From Desulfofustis glycolicus DSM 9705 (GTDB lineage Bacteria > Desulfobacterota > Desulfobulbia > Desulfobulbales > Desulfocapsaceae): 64,000 bases of DNA. Positions 34,218 to 43,601 of the stretch are shown in pieces. The stretch is taken from the NCBI RefSeq assembly GCF_900130015.1, contig NZ_FQXS01000017.1:46770-110769 (forward strand), written 5' to 3'. The notes under the pieces are model-generated. The model did not search any database and was not told the origin of the DNA. It saw only the letters and a program-made list of their open reading frames with translations. Position numbers and translations under genes: made by a program. The number at the start of each line of letters is the position of its first letter. The first letter of the stretch is position 1.

Positions 34218-35182
34218 ACGGAATCGACCGCAACTTCGACCCAACCACCGCCAATCGACGATTGCAGGCACGCCTCGGCGACCCGCACCGCGTAGAGCCC
34301 GTCCTCTCCGGGCACCGGGTTCGGACCACGGTTTTCCAGAAACCGTTGCCAGTCCTGCAGCAAGGGGACAATGGTCGGTGTCGGTGAGAAGCAGTCGCTG
34401 ACCGGCTTGCCATCGCCACTCTCCCGACCCACCTGCCCGAGGATCTGGTCTCCATGCAGCAATCCTGCAGAACAGACCAACTCGTAGCGGCCGCTGCGGA
34501 CCGGACTGAGTTTGCTGATCTCTACCAGTCCCGTAACTCCGTCTTCCATTTCCACCCGGATCAGGGCCAGATCTTCGAGCTGTTTCGTCAGCACGCTGCG
34601 ACAACTCGCCGCCACCCTGGTGATTTTCAGGCCGGTGATAACGTGCAACGCATCGAAGACATGGACCGCGATGTGCAAAGTAACTCCGGCCCCGGCCGCC
34701 GCCGGCTCATCGAGCCAGGGCAGGGTCGACGGCTCGAGCCGCTGATTGGCATAGACGGTGTACAGGCGGCCCATCGCCGGCAAATACTCCCGGAGCCGCT
34801 TGATCACCGGGTTGTAGCGAAGGGTCTGGCCGACCGTCAAGGCCACGCCCCGACGGTGTAGCCGCCGAACCATGGCTGCTGCACCGTCACCGTTGATTGC
34901 CAACGGCTTTTCGACCAGCAGCGGTTTGTTGTAGTCCCCGCAACAGTCGGCAATTGCCTGGTTCTCCGCAGGTGGAACGGCGCATATGACCGCATCGACC
35001 TCCCGGCAAGCGATCAACTCCCGCCAATCCGCAAACCAGCGGCACTGCCAGGAACGGGCCTGCTCTCGGCCGCTCGGTGAACGCCTGGCAATGGCGGTCA
35101 ACTCCAACGAAGGACAATCGTTGACGATATGTCCGGCATATCTGCTGCCATGCCGTCCGGTTCCGATGATGCCGATCTTCAT
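34214..35182 (-). CDS. Gfo/Idh/MocA-family oxidoreductase
   Basis: The 322-residue enzyme starts with the Rossmann motif MKIGIIGTGRHGSRYAGHI, then AVICAVPPAENQAIA and LLVEKPLAINGDGA, the EKP signature with the conserved Lys. It oxidises or reduces a sugar or related substrate with NAD(P)(H). The substrate is not evident. It overlaps the end of the YibQ-like deacetylase by four bases, so these two are cotranscribed. Confidence 0.85.
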   Translation of the reverse strand: MKIGIIGTGRHGSRYAGHIVNDCPSLELTAIARRSPSGREQARSWQCRWFADWRELIACREVDAVICAVPPAENQAIADCCGDYNKPLLVEKPLAINGDGAAAMVRRLHRRGVALTVGQTLRYNPVIKRLREYLPAMGRLYTVYANQRLEPSTLPWLDEPAAAGAGVTLHIAVHVFDALHVITGLKITRVAASCRSVLTKQLEDLALIRVEMEDGVTGLVEISKLSPVRSGRYELVCSAGLLHGDQILGQVGRESGDGKPVSDCFSPTPTIVPLLQDWQRFLENRGPNPVPGEDGLYAVRVAEACLQSSIGGGWVEVAVDSV

Positions 35183-36195
35183 AGCGCGCCATCTACCAAT
35201 TGCTCGATACCGACCAGCTCAACCTGATCAAGCAGCTCCCGGCCGCAGGTGGCAAGGGCGGCCAGGGTTTCCGGATAGGGGTGGCCGATGCCGACACCGC
35301 TGCCCTGCCAGCGGCCGATAATCACCAGGAGTTCTATCTGGCGACAGATGGCCTCCCGCTCCTGCCGGTTATCGAGGAAGACGTCCCGTTTTGCCGCCGG
35401 TACCCCGAGTTTCCTGGCCGCGGCATACCCCTGGCTGGCAGCGGTGGTCATGCTGTCGACGAAAAACAGTTGCCGGCGGGCGAGCAGCTCAGCCAGCTCG
35501 GACATGGCAGACTCGTCGGCACTGTAGCGCGAACCCATGTGATTGTTGACACCGACCGCGTGGGGAACCTGGCGCAGGTTGTCATCGAACAGCTGCCGGC
35601 GCTCGGTTGCAGGCTGCGATAAAAGCAGCACTCCCGGACCGGGATCGTAGTCCGAACTGCGTGCCTCAAGCGGCAAATGGAGCAGAACGGTGCGGCCAAG
35701 CCGGTAGGCAACGTTCTCCAACTCCCGGGTATGAGGCGCATGGGGCAGGAAGGAAAAGGACAGGTTCAGATCGAGGTGCAGCAGGTCTCTATCGATATCG
35801 CGATGATAACCCATATCATCGATGATAATGGCAATTTTCGGCGGATGTACCAGTTCCGGCACCTCCGCCGGCTCTTCGGGATGAACGGCCGGCAGGTCCG
35901 GTTCCTCGAAGATCACTGCCGGACGCGGCCTGTCCGGGGACGCCGCAGCCACCGGCACGTGAAAGAAAATCATATAACCGGCAACGCCGAGGGACGCGAC
36001 AAGCAACAGCAACAGCAACCCGTACGTCAACAGGCGCCGTGCAGTCACCCGGGGCGCAGTCGTGCGGCGGCTGCGAACCCGCGTTGCCCGTGCCGGCTTT
36101 TGCGTTGCCCGTGCCGGCTTTTGCGTTGTCCGTGCCGGCTTTTGCGTTGTCCGTGCCGGCTTTTTCTTTTGTTTGCTGGATGTTTTTTTATCCAT
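35179..36195 (-). CDS. YibQ-like divergent polysaccharide deacetylase
   Basis: After a basic cytoplasmic N-terminus and a transmembrane helix (LLTYGLLLLLLVASLGVAGYMIFF) the protein has the DUF610 fold: PPKIAIIIDDMGYHRDIDRDLLHLDLNLSFSFLPHAPHTREL, HLPLEA, GVNNHMGSRYSADESAMSELAELLARRQLFFVDSMTT and GIGHPYPETLAAL. The Asp and His ligands of polysaccharide deacetylases are kept in part. It is a periplasmic, membrane-anchored protein whose substrate is unknown. The N-terminus contains four copies of a KPART/ATQ heptapeptide coded by a tandem repeat. Start 36195 is preferred to a start 16 codons up; neither has a strong site. Confidence 0.82.
   Translation of the reverse strand: MDKKTSSKQKKKPARTTQKPARTTQKPARATQKPARATRVRSRRTTAPRVTARRLLTYGLLLLLLVASLGVAGYMIFFHVPVAAASPDRPRPAVIFEEPDLPAVHPEEPAEVPELVHPPKIAIIIDDMGYHRDIDRDLLHLDLNLSFSFLPHAPHTRELENVAYRLGRTVLLHLPLEARSSDYDPGPGVLLLSQPATERRQLFDDNLRQVPHAVGVNNHMGSRYSADESAMSELAELLARRQLFFVDSMTTAASQGYAAARKLGVPAAKRDVFLDNRQEREAICRQIELLVIIGRWQGSGVGIGHPYPETLAALATCGRELLDQVELVGIEQLVDGAL
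36081..36164 (-). repeat. Four 21-bp in-frame tandem repeats in the YibQ-like gene
   Basis: Four back-to-back 21-base units cover 36081-36101, 36102-36122, 36123-36143 and 36144-36164. The first two are identical and the last two differ by one base from these. Each codes for a seven-residue Lys-Pro-Ala-Arg-type unit in the basic cytoplasmic tail. The multiple of three keeps the frame when copy number changes. Confidence 0.9.
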
Positions 36196-36338
36196 ATCAA
36201 TATCTTGTAACGAAACCAACCGGCGCTGGCCGGTTATCAGCACGACACCGTCCTGTCAACTCCCAGACGTTTCGCCATGGTACCGATAGCCGCGCGGTAC
36301 GCCGGTCGATATCCCGTTTCATGGCGAAACGATGTTCA

Positions 36339-37322
36339 TCACTTCCGGCGGCCGATTACATACTGAACGAGTTGTACGAGAATATGCAGCGACTGATCAT
36401 CGACAGATCGCCTGAACGGCTCCAGAGCCGTCACCGCATTGGCAGCAAGCTGTTCGGCCTGGCGGCGAGCCAACTGATAGCCACCGAACTGTTCGATAAA
36501 ACGAGTCACCACAGCAAAGCTTTCGCCCCGCCGCCCCTCGTCCTGTATAAGGGCCGCGACCTCTGCCCGTTCCTTCTCCCCGGCCTGTTGCAATGCGAGT
36601 ATTAGCGGCAGGGTAACCTTGCCCTCGGCCAAGTCGTTGCCGACAGCCTTGCCGGTATGGTGGCTGTCCCCCTGATAATCGAGCAGGTCGTCAATGACCT
36701 GGAAGGCAGAGCCGAGATTGAGACCATAGGCTCTCAGTGCCGATCGGTATCGATCGTCACCACCTGCAAACATTACGCCGATCTGACAAGCGGCACCAAT
36801 GAGCAGCGCCGTCTTGCCGCGGATGATCGAGTAATAATCATCTTCGCTCAGATCGGCCCGGCAACACTGATCCATCTGTAAAAACTCTCCGTTGACCATG
36901 CCGCGGGTCGCTTCGGCAAAGACAGCCAACGCGTCCACACCGCCATGGTGACCGACCATGGCCATCGCCTGGGCGTGCAGAAAATCACCGGCTAGGATCG
37001 CACCGTCGCGGCCGTAACGCTTGACAACCGACATTCTGCCCCGTCGCGTGTCGGCGTGGTCGATCACATCATCGTGGAACAGAGTGGCCGCATGCAGATA
37101 TTCAAAAGCGGCGGCCAGCCGATAAAGCTGCTCGTCATCTCGTCCGCAGAGCCGGGAGCAGAGCACCGTCAACAGGGGACGCACCCGTTTACCGCCGCTG
37201 AACAAACCGTACTCGAGAATCTCCGCCAGCAGCGGCGCGACCCCGACCGTCTCGGCCAGGTCCCTCCGCATCTCAGCGTCTATCCGGTCCGCTTCGTATC
37301 TGATGACATCTTTGAGGTCCAT
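36339..37322 (-). CDS. Trans-polyprenyl diphosphate synthase
   Basis: A 327-residue prenyl synthase of the octaprenyl/solanesyl type. The first aspartate-rich motif is LFHDDVIDHADTRRG and the second is QVIDDLLDYQGD; GGKRVRPLL and GEFLQMD are also present. It condenses isopentenyl diphosphate onto allylic diphosphates to make the quinone side chain. The small residues before the first motif (LHAATLF) suggest a long product. The start follows an AGGTGAGC site. It is 7 bases after the DinG-like helicase gene. Confidence 0.9.
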   Translation of the reverse strand: MDLKDVIRYEADRIDAEMRRDLAETVGVAPLLAEILEYGLFSGGKRVRPLLTVLCSRLCGRDDEQLYRLAAAFEYLHAATLFHDDVIDHADTRRGRMSVVKRYGRDGAILAGDFLHAQAMAMVGHHGGVDALAVFAEATRGMVNGEFLQMDQCCRADLSEDDYYSIIRGKTALLIGAACQIGVMFAGGDDRYRSALRAYGLNLGSAFQVIDDLLDYQGDSHHTGKAVGNDLAEGKVTLPLILALQQAGEKERAEVAALIQDEGRRGESFAVVTRFIEQFGGYQLARRQAEQLAANAVTALEPFRRSVDDQSLHILVQLVQYVIGRRK

Positions 37323-37329
37323 AGCTCAC

Positions 37330-39318
37330 CTAATCCTGATCCGCGGCAGGCGCCGCCAAGCCGGCAAAGAACCGGGCAACCGATTCGGTATCTCGAACAA
37401 TCGGCGCCGGCGGCAGACTATCAAGAAAGACTTTACCGTAACGTTTCTTGAACAACCGGGTATCGAGCAACGCGATCAGGCCGGCATCACGCGACGAACG
37501 CATCAACCTGCCGACTCCCTGGCGAAGCGTCAGCACCGCCCGCGGCACCTGAAAGTCGAAAAACGGGTTGCCGCCTTCATGGTCGACCGCCTGCATCCGG
37601 GCCTGCACCACCGGATCACTGGGAACCTCGAACGGCAGTTTGTCGATCAGCACGGCGCTGAGTGATTCCCCGGGAATATCGACGCCCTCCCAAAAACTGG
37701 CCACTGCCAGCAATACCGATGCCTTCTCCTGGCGAAAGCGGCTGAGCAGAGTGCTCCGCGCCGCCGTTCCCTGGACGAGGAGCGGGTAATCGAGCCGACC
37801 GGTCAGGGCGGCGGCAACCGCATCCATCCCTTTAAAGCTGGTAAACAGGACTAGCGCCCGACCTTTACTAATCGCCAGTAGTTCGAAAACCTTGTCTACC
37901 AGAGCAGCCTCATAGCCGGGTTGGGCAGGTTCGGGAAAAGCGTTGTCCGGAATATAGATCAAGGCCTGCTCGCGGTAGGGAAACGGTGATTTCAATTGGA
38001 GTGTCATGGCCGTTTCCGTCAATCCGAGCTGCCGGCAGAAATAATCGAACCGGTTACTGGTCGCCAGCGTGGCCGAGGTCAAAATGCAATTCGGCACCGT
38101 TGCATAGAGGGTTCGTTGCAGGTCATCGGCGACATGGACCGGCGTTGCCGAGAGCGAAATCGAGCGTTCCCGCCGCTCATACCAATAGACATGCGAAGCC
38201 GAGTGTCCTTCAGGATCGAGCGGAGCGACGACCAGCAGGTTACGGCGCAATTCATCACACCGCTCGGTCAGCGCTGCCCAGACATCTGCTCCGCAGGCAG
38301 CCAGCTGATCCGCGCATCGCTGCAAGGCATCGACCACCGACTGAACCTGCTGCGCCCAGTCGTCCTGGGCCCGGACGAAGCCGAGCAGATCGAAACGGCC
38401 GCGCTTGGCCGGGAACAGCCCGGCAAACAAATCGACGCGCTGTTTCAGCCCCCGGGCCATGGCCACGATCCTGTCGCCGTCCTCCGGACTCAGGTCGCTT
38501 TCTGCCTGGCGAACAATATCACCGGCCAGATCATAGACCTGATATTGACCGAAGGCAGTACCGAAAAAGGTGGTCGCCACCTGCTCCAGATGATGGGCCT
38601 CGTCGAAAACAACCGCCTCATGGCGCGGCAGCAACTCGCCATAGCCCTGCTGACGCAGCACCAGATCGGAAAAATAGAGGTGATGGTTGACAACCAGCAG
38701 CCGGGCCGCACCGGCCTTTTTTCGCAGCCGGGAAATGAAGCAGGAGGCATATTCCGGGCAGTCGCTGCCGAAGCATTGGTGCGACAGAGCGGAAATTTTC
38801 GGCCACAGCGGCGAGCGATCGGTCAGCCACGCCAGTTCGGCTCGATCACCGGTCTCAGTACTCTCGAGCCACTGTTCGATCCGGGAGTCATCCTCTTCGT
38901 TGACCAGGGAGAGTTGCGGCGACGAGCGGTGCTGATACCAGCGGTAGAGGCAGAGGTAGTTTTGGCGCCCTTTGACGCACAAGGCATCGATCTCGGTGCC
39001 GAGCACAGCCGACAGCAAAGGAATTTCCTTGTCGATCAGCTGATCCTGCAAATTGATGGTCGCCGTCGATACGACGACCCGTTTCCCGGAGAGCACCGCC
39101 GGAGCGAGGTAAGCCAAGCTCTTGCCGACACCAGTCTCGGCCTCGACAACCAAGATTCGACAGAAATCGGGCTGACCGGCCGTTCCGTGGTGGGGCGTCT
39201 GCAGCAGCTCATCAACCGCCCGGGCCATCCGCACCTGATCGGGTCGCGGCTCATAGCCGGCTAGACGGGCTGCCAACGGCCCGTCTTTAGAGAAAAATGC
39301 CTGCACCGATTGTTCCAT
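37330..39318 (-). CDS. DinG/XPD-like ATP-dependent DNA helicase with Fe-S cluster
   Basis: The 662-residue superfamily 2 helicase has Walker A AETGVGKS at about residues 60-67, four Fe-S cysteines C123, C182, C187 and C193 (NYLCLYRW...QCFGSDCPEYASC), the DEAH box VVFDEAHHLEQ near residue 235, and C-terminal motifs LVLFTSFKGMDAV, ASFWEGVDIPGESLSAVLIDKLPF and QGVGRLMRS. The Fe-S domain couples DNA binding to strand separation and makes the enzyme redox-sensitive. It likely resolves R-loops or D-loops with 5'-3' polarity. It is upstream of the prenyl synthase on the same strand. Confidence 0.92.
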   Translation of the reverse strand: MEQSVQAFFSKDGPLAARLAGYEPRPDQVRMARAVDELLQTPHHGTAGQPDFCRILVVEAETGVGKSLAYLAPAVLSGKRVVVSTATINLQDQLIDKEIPLLSAVLGTEIDALCVKGRQNYLCLYRWYQHRSSPQLSLVNEEDDSRIEQWLESTETGDRAELAWLTDRSPLWPKISALSHQCFGSDCPEYASCFISRLRKKAGAARLLVVNHHLYFSDLVLRQQGYGELLPRHEAVVFDEAHHLEQVATTFFGTAFGQYQVYDLAGDIVRQAESDLSPEDGDRIVAMARGLKQRVDLFAGLFPAKRGRFDLLGFVRAQDDWAQQVQSVVDALQRCADQLAACGADVWAALTERCDELRRNLLVVAPLDPEGHSASHVYWYERRERSISLSATPVHVADDLQRTLYATVPNCILTSATLATSNRFDYFCRQLGLTETAMTLQLKSPFPYREQALIYIPDNAFPEPAQPGYEAALVDKVFELLAISKGRALVLFTSFKGMDAVAAALTGRLDYPLLVQGTAARSTLLSRFRQEKASVLLAVASFWEGVDIPGESLSAVLIDKLPFEVPSDPVVQARMQAVDHEGGNPFFDFQVPRAVLTLRQGVGRLMRSSRDAGLIALLDTRLFKKRYGKVFLDSLPPAPIVRDTESVARFFAGLAAPAADQD

Positions 39319-39551
39319 GTCCTGGCTGAGAGAAAAATCGTTTCCGGGACACGGCGACAGGCCTGCCCGATATCATCGAGCCTTCAGGTTATACGATTTT
39401 TATTTATATTTTTCAACCAAACCGGTACACTGGTGACAGGTGCTGAACCGGAGCTGTCACCGCCTGAAGGCGATTTCCCCCCGATCGGTACGTTTCTGCA
39501 AAACGGTTTCATCTGAAAAACCGCTTATCAACCCCGACCCTACACACGGGC

Positions 39552-41402
39552 ATGGTCGAACTGCTTTCTTCCGCAGAATTGGATGCCGGAACGTCCGCTG
39601 AAAAACTGATCAAAGGCAACGAAGTCATCGTCATCGTCGACGATTCGCCGGAAATCTCGATTCTGCTCCAGGCCTACCTGAAAAACAGACATCTGTCCTC
39701 CCGCCCGGCCCATACCGCTAACGAATTGTTCCAGCTGCTCCGGGAAGAGGAGGTGGCCCTGGTATTGCTCGATATCGGCCTCCCCGATCGGGACGGTGAC
39801 GAAATCCTCGCCGAGCTGGTGCGAAATTTCCCGGACCTCGGCATCATCATGGTCACCGGCAGCACCGACCTACAAACCGCACTGCGCTGTTTGCGTCTCG
39901 GGGCCGACGACTACCTGACCAAGCCGGTCAATATCGAGCAGTTCCATGCAACCGTCAACAAAACCCTGCGCAAGCGCCGGCTGGCCATTGATAACCGGCT
40001 TTTTCACCAGGAGTTGCAGCTCACCAACCTGCGGACCCAGTTTCTCCATCATCTCAACCTGAAGATGAACAGCGCCTATCTCAATGCCCGGGAGCTGAAA
40101 GGAGTCCTGCAGACTATCCTGATCGGTATCACCTCGGAAGAAGGACTGCGCTTCAATCGGGCCTTTCTCGCACTGTTCGATGAACAGGAAACCATGCTCC
40201 AGGGCGAGTTGGCCATCGGACCGGGCAGCAGGGAAGACGCCGCCGAGGTGTGGAACGAAATCAAGCGAAAGAACCTTCGCCTGCAAGACCTGTTTCACAC
40301 CGTTTCCGCCGAATCTTTCAAGAAAGATACCATCGTCAACGAGATCGCCCGGTCACTGGTCGTCCCCGCCTCCTTTGTCCAGCACCCGTTGATCCATGCC
40401 TGTCGCAGCCGCAGCTCGATCCTGGTGAGCCAAGGCCAGGCGGCGATAGAGATACCCTCGGAGCTTATCGAAACCCTCGGCGAGGACACCTTTGTCATCG
40501 TCCCGCTGTTTTCTCCGAGCAAGGCGCTGGGCGTAATCATCGCCGACAATTTCGTCACCCGGCAACCAATCAACCAGGTCGACGTCGAAGCGCTGGAAAC
40601 CTTCGCCGGCCAGGCCAGCCTCGCCGTCGAACACTCCCGACTCTACACCGACATGCAGCAAAAGATCGACGAACTCGAACTGGTCACTCAGGAACTGGAA
40701 AAAAGCAAGGATCTGCTCATCGAGGCGGAACGCTATTCGGCCCTTGGCTATATGTCGGCCCAGTTGATGCATGCCCTGCGCAACCCGATCACCTCGATCG
40801 GCGGTACCGCTCGCCTGCTCAGCAAACGAATCACCGACCAGGAAAACAGGAAATTCCTCGATGTCCTGACCAGAGAGACGAGCAAACTTGAAGCAACCCT
40901 GAACGACTTGTTCAGCTTCGTCAGCAAAAGCGAACTCAAAAAAACTGCTCAGCACCTCCATCCGCTCATTCGCCGGAGCGTGATGATCTTTTACGGGGCG
41001 ATGAAAAAAAGCGGCATCAGCTATGAGATCGAGCTCACCGGCGAAGACCCGGTCCTTTTCATCGACAGCGACAAAATCCGGCAGGTACTGCTGCACCTGA
41101 TCAAAAACAGCATTGAGGCGATGCCGGACGGAGGCGTGTTGCAGGTTCACTCCTGGCAGGAAGACGGCTCGGCACTGGTATCCATAAGGGATTCCGGCGT
41201 CGGCATCTCGGTGGGCGAGCTGAGCCGGGTCACCGATCCGTTTTACACCACCAAGACCTATGGTACCGGCATGGGCCTGACCCTGGTCGAGCAAATCCTG
41301 GCTCAGCACGATGCCGACTTCTCCCTGACTCCCGTCAAACCGCACGGCATGACCGCCCTGATCAGGTTCAGGCCGACAGCGTCACCGTCGGAGCCGGATT
41401 AA
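39552..41402 (+). CDS. Receiver-GAF-histidine kinase hybrid
   Basis: Domains in order: receiver at residues 25-140 with phosphoacceptor D74 (LVLLDIGLPDRDGDE), a GAF domain at about 165-360, and a C-terminal kinase with H407 (SAQLMHALRNPITSIGGTARLL) plus HATPase boxes (LIKNSIEAMPDGG, RDSGVGIS, YGTGMGLTLVEQIL). There is no transmembrane segment, so it is cytoplasmic. With the receiver at the N-terminus it can take phosphate from another kinase before signalling on. No cognate response regulator is adjacent. The stop overlaps that of the convergent DHA2 transporter. Confidence 0.9.
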   Translation: MVELLSSAELDAGTSAEKLIKGNEVIVIVDDSPEISILLQAYLKNRHLSSRPAHTANELFQLLREEEVALVLLDIGLPDRDGDEILAELVRNFPDLGIIMVTGSTDLQTALRCLRLGADDYLTKPVNIEQFHATVNKTLRKRRLAIDNRLFHQELQLTNLRTQFLHHLNLKMNSAYLNARELKGVLQTILIGITSEEGLRFNRAFLALFDEQETMLQGELAIGPGSREDAAEVWNEIKRKNLRLQDLFHTVSAESFKKDTIVNEIARSLVVPASFVQHPLIHACRSRSSILVSQGQAAIEIPSELIETLGEDTFVIVPLFSPSKALGVIIADNFVTRQPINQVDVEALETFAGQASLAVEHSRLYTDMQQKIDELELVTQELEKSKDLLIEAERYSALGYMSAQLMHALRNPITSIGGTARLLSKRITDQENRKFLDVLTRETSKLEATLNDLFSFVSKSELKKTAQHLHPLIRRSVMIFYGAMKKSGISYEIELTGEDPVLFIDSDKIRQVLLHLIKNSIEAMPDGGVLQVHSWQEDGSALVSIRDSGVGISVGELSRVTDPFYTTKTYGTGMGLTLVEQILAQHDADFSLTPVKPHGMTALIRFRPTASPSEPD

Positions 41403-42826
41403 CGCTCACGCTGCCAGGAAATCACCACCGCCGCCAGCGAAACGGCCGCTGCGCAGAGAAACGTGGCCCGCAACGCCGCAACAAACTGGTCGCTTTGTCC
41501 CGAAACAAAATGTCGCACTTCTGCGCCACCGGTGAACCATGAAAACCAAGCCGCAAAAACGATCCCGGCAAACGCGGCTCCGAAAAGCATGCCGAGGTTG
41601 CGCGACGTAGCCAGCAGACCGGCGGTGACGCCGGCATCGTCGTCACCGATCCGAGACAGTAGCGAGGCGGTATTCGGCGCCAGGAACATCGATTGGCCCA
41701 TACCGAGTAATACCAGCCGACCGCAGATGGCGATCAATGACGACGCACCATCGATCGTCGCCAGCGACAGCAGCGCCACGAAGCTGATGGCCAGGCCGGC
41801 GGTGGTCAGGATCCTGCCGCCGAGACGGTCGAAGAGCATGCCGGACGTCGGCGATACGACAAACAGACTGAGCGGCACCGCCATCATTACCAATCCGATC
41901 AGATTGGCCGGCAGCCCTCGCACCAGGTCGAGATAAAACGGCAGCAGGACGAGCACGACAAACAGTGACGCAAAGGATACCGCAGCGGTGATCAGGCCGA
42001 TATGGTAATAACTCTTCCCAAACAGATGCAACGGCAGGATAGCCGATTTCCGGGTTCGCTCCGCCCAGATGAACGAGGCTGTCGCCAGCCCCAGCCACAG
42101 CGCCCCGCCCACTCGGAAAAACCAGCCAAAAGAGGGAAGGAAGTGCGCATAGAGGATACAAGACAACACCACAACCGCCCATAACAGCGCCCCCCGACCA
42201 TCGACCTGGCGTTTGTTGCGGGCGCCGTTACCCACCTTCGATATCCTGAACAGATAGGTGCCGCCGGCGAGGATGACCAGGCTGATCGGCAGGTTCACGA
42301 GAAAGATCATTCGCCAGGAAAACCAGTCGATGAGTAGACCGCTGACCAGCGGACCGCTCATCAGCCCGGCGGACGTTGCGATACCGATCATGCCGAGCCC
42401 TTTGCCAAGCTCGCGGCGCGGGAAGGCGTCCCTGATGATTACCGGGCCGGACGCCATCATCATTGCCGCCCCCACCCCCTCGACCAGCCTCGCACTGATC
42501 AACAGCCAAAGGTTAGGTGCCACGGCGCACACCAGCGAACCGGTGCCGAAAACACCGATACCGAGTAGATAGACCGTCCCGATACCCAGCCGGTCTGCAG
42601 CCACACCCCAGAACAGCAGGCTGACGGTAATCGTCAACAAATAGATCAACACCACCCACTGGACCTGAATCAACGGCGCTGAAAAAGAGCGCATGATGGA
42701 CGGCAGTGCGACGTTGACCATGCTGCTATCCATGGTGCTCAAGAACACCCCGGCCCCGACAAGCAGAAATATTCGCCACTTGGCCATGCCCGTCTCTTCC
42801 GCGGTGCTCGCCTCTTCGCCTAACAT
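41399..42826 (-). CDS. DHA2-family MFS drug exporter
   Basis: The roughly 475-residue protein has the 14-helix pattern of EmrB/QacA-type proton-driven exporters. N-terminal VFLSTMDSSMVNVALPSIM, motif A VAADRLGIGTVYLLG and motif C GPLVSGLLIDWFSWRMIFLVNLPI are characteristic. No EmrA-type adaptor or TetR regulator is nearby. Two starts are possible: 42826 and 42787 (MAKWRIFLL); the shorter begins at the first helix and has a GAAGAGACGG-type site. The substrate is unknown. Confidence 0.85.
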   Translation of the reverse strand: MLGEEASTAEETGMAKWRIFLLVGAGVFLSTMDSSMVNVALPSIMRSFSAPLIQVQWVVLIYLLTITVSLLFWGVAADRLGIGTVYLLGIGVFGTGSLVCAVAPNLWLLISARLVEGVGAAMMMASGPVIIRDAFPRRELGKGLGMIGIATSAGLMSGPLVSGLLIDWFSWRMIFLVNLPISLVILAGGTYLFRISKVGNGARNKRQVDGRGALLWAVVVLSCILYAHFLPSFGWFFRVGGALWLGLATASFIWAERTRKSAILPLHLFGKSYYHIGLITAAVSFASLFVVLVLLPFYLDLVRGLPANLIGLVMMAVPLSLFVVSPTSGMLFDRLGGRILTTAGLAISFVALLSLATIDGASSLIAICGRLVLLGMGQSMFLAPNTASLLSRIGDDDAGVTAGLLATSRNLGMLFGAAFAGIVFAAWFSWFTGGAEVRHFVSGQSDQFVAALRATFLCAAAVSLAAVVISWQRER

Positions 42827-42869
42827 GGCCAGCCCAACACCGGTCGGCGCTTGTGAATCGTATCGGCCA

Positions 42870-43135
42870 ATGTTTGTTTCATTTCTCCGCCGCTTCCTGC
42901 CCCTGAAAAGCATCCCCGACGGCGACTATGCCGAAGGACAGATATCGAGTATCCATTTCGATACCAGCCATCTGGATTTGCTTGATAAAAAAATGAACAG
43001 CGACGTTCTGCAAGACAAATTCGTTTGCACTGGTATTCGTCTGTCACCAACGGCTTACCCTATCCGCCCGTCTTTCTCGAGGTCAAGCGAAAAATCGGCA
43101 GTTCTCGGCGAAAAGCCAGACAACAACTCGACTGA
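42870..43135 (+). pseudogene. Frameshifted VTC-domain (polyphosphate polymerase-like) remnant
   Basis: From the ATG at 42870 the frame gives a start similar to VTC domains, with ISSIHFDTSHLDLLDKKMN, up to VLQDKF at 43020. The match then continues in another frame as RLHWYSSVTNGLPYPPVFLEVKRKIGSSRRKARQQL and ends at a TGA at 43133. Both parts join as one VTC fold (SxYFDT, +RxRxY, FLExKRK). One frameshift and a stop therefore break the gene, and it is less than half of a normal VTC protein. VTC proteins make polyphosphate or add polyphosphate-like chains. Confidence 0.6.
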
Positions 43136-43601
43136 TTCGGTGACTGGATCGGGACTAGACGGTCTACGGCAAGCCGCACCATCACCTCTTCGAACTACTG
43201 GATACCTTCATCGATGAGCGGCCCGCTTTCATTCTCCAGGAACGGCAGACCATTTTATCCCTGAACGATTCCATACCCTACAGGATCGCCTTCCTTGAAA
43301 ACGTGGAAATCCTCATCGACGGTTCCGGTATCACGATAACTACCAGGGAATCAGGCCCGAAGGGCTGCGGACAGGACGTCCGCGGCCTGAGGCAGGGCCG
43401 GCCAATCCGGGGGGGCGATTTTCATAGACAAAAGTCTCTTGGCGTGACGCTCAGGATAAACCATCACTCCTCAGGACGTTGATCTTCCGCGACCAGATGA
43501 ATACCAGTATGCCAGAAGATACCGGGACTTCGTGTTGCTCAGATACCCTGCCCCGGCCGATATAACAACGTTGGTTCCCAGAAACGATGGAGGATATCCG
43601 C
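43136..43601. other. Gene-poor stretch after the VTC remnant
   Basis: No complete gene is seen. A stretch from about 43155 to 43440 stays open (HHHLFELLDTFIDERPAFILQ, then ILIDGSGITITTRESGPKG) without a start codon or known match; it may be further debris of the same decayed gene or of its neighbour. The last 150 bases lead into the lipoprotein gene. Confidence 0.4.

Noticed and set aside
36081..36164. Short repeats as a possible CRISPR array
   Set aside because: Units are contiguous 21-mers without spacers and code for heptapeptides inside a gene.
39319..39551. Gap between the DinG-like and hybrid kinase genes as an sRNA locus
   Set aside because: Small imperfect repeats only; no promoter-terminator pair.
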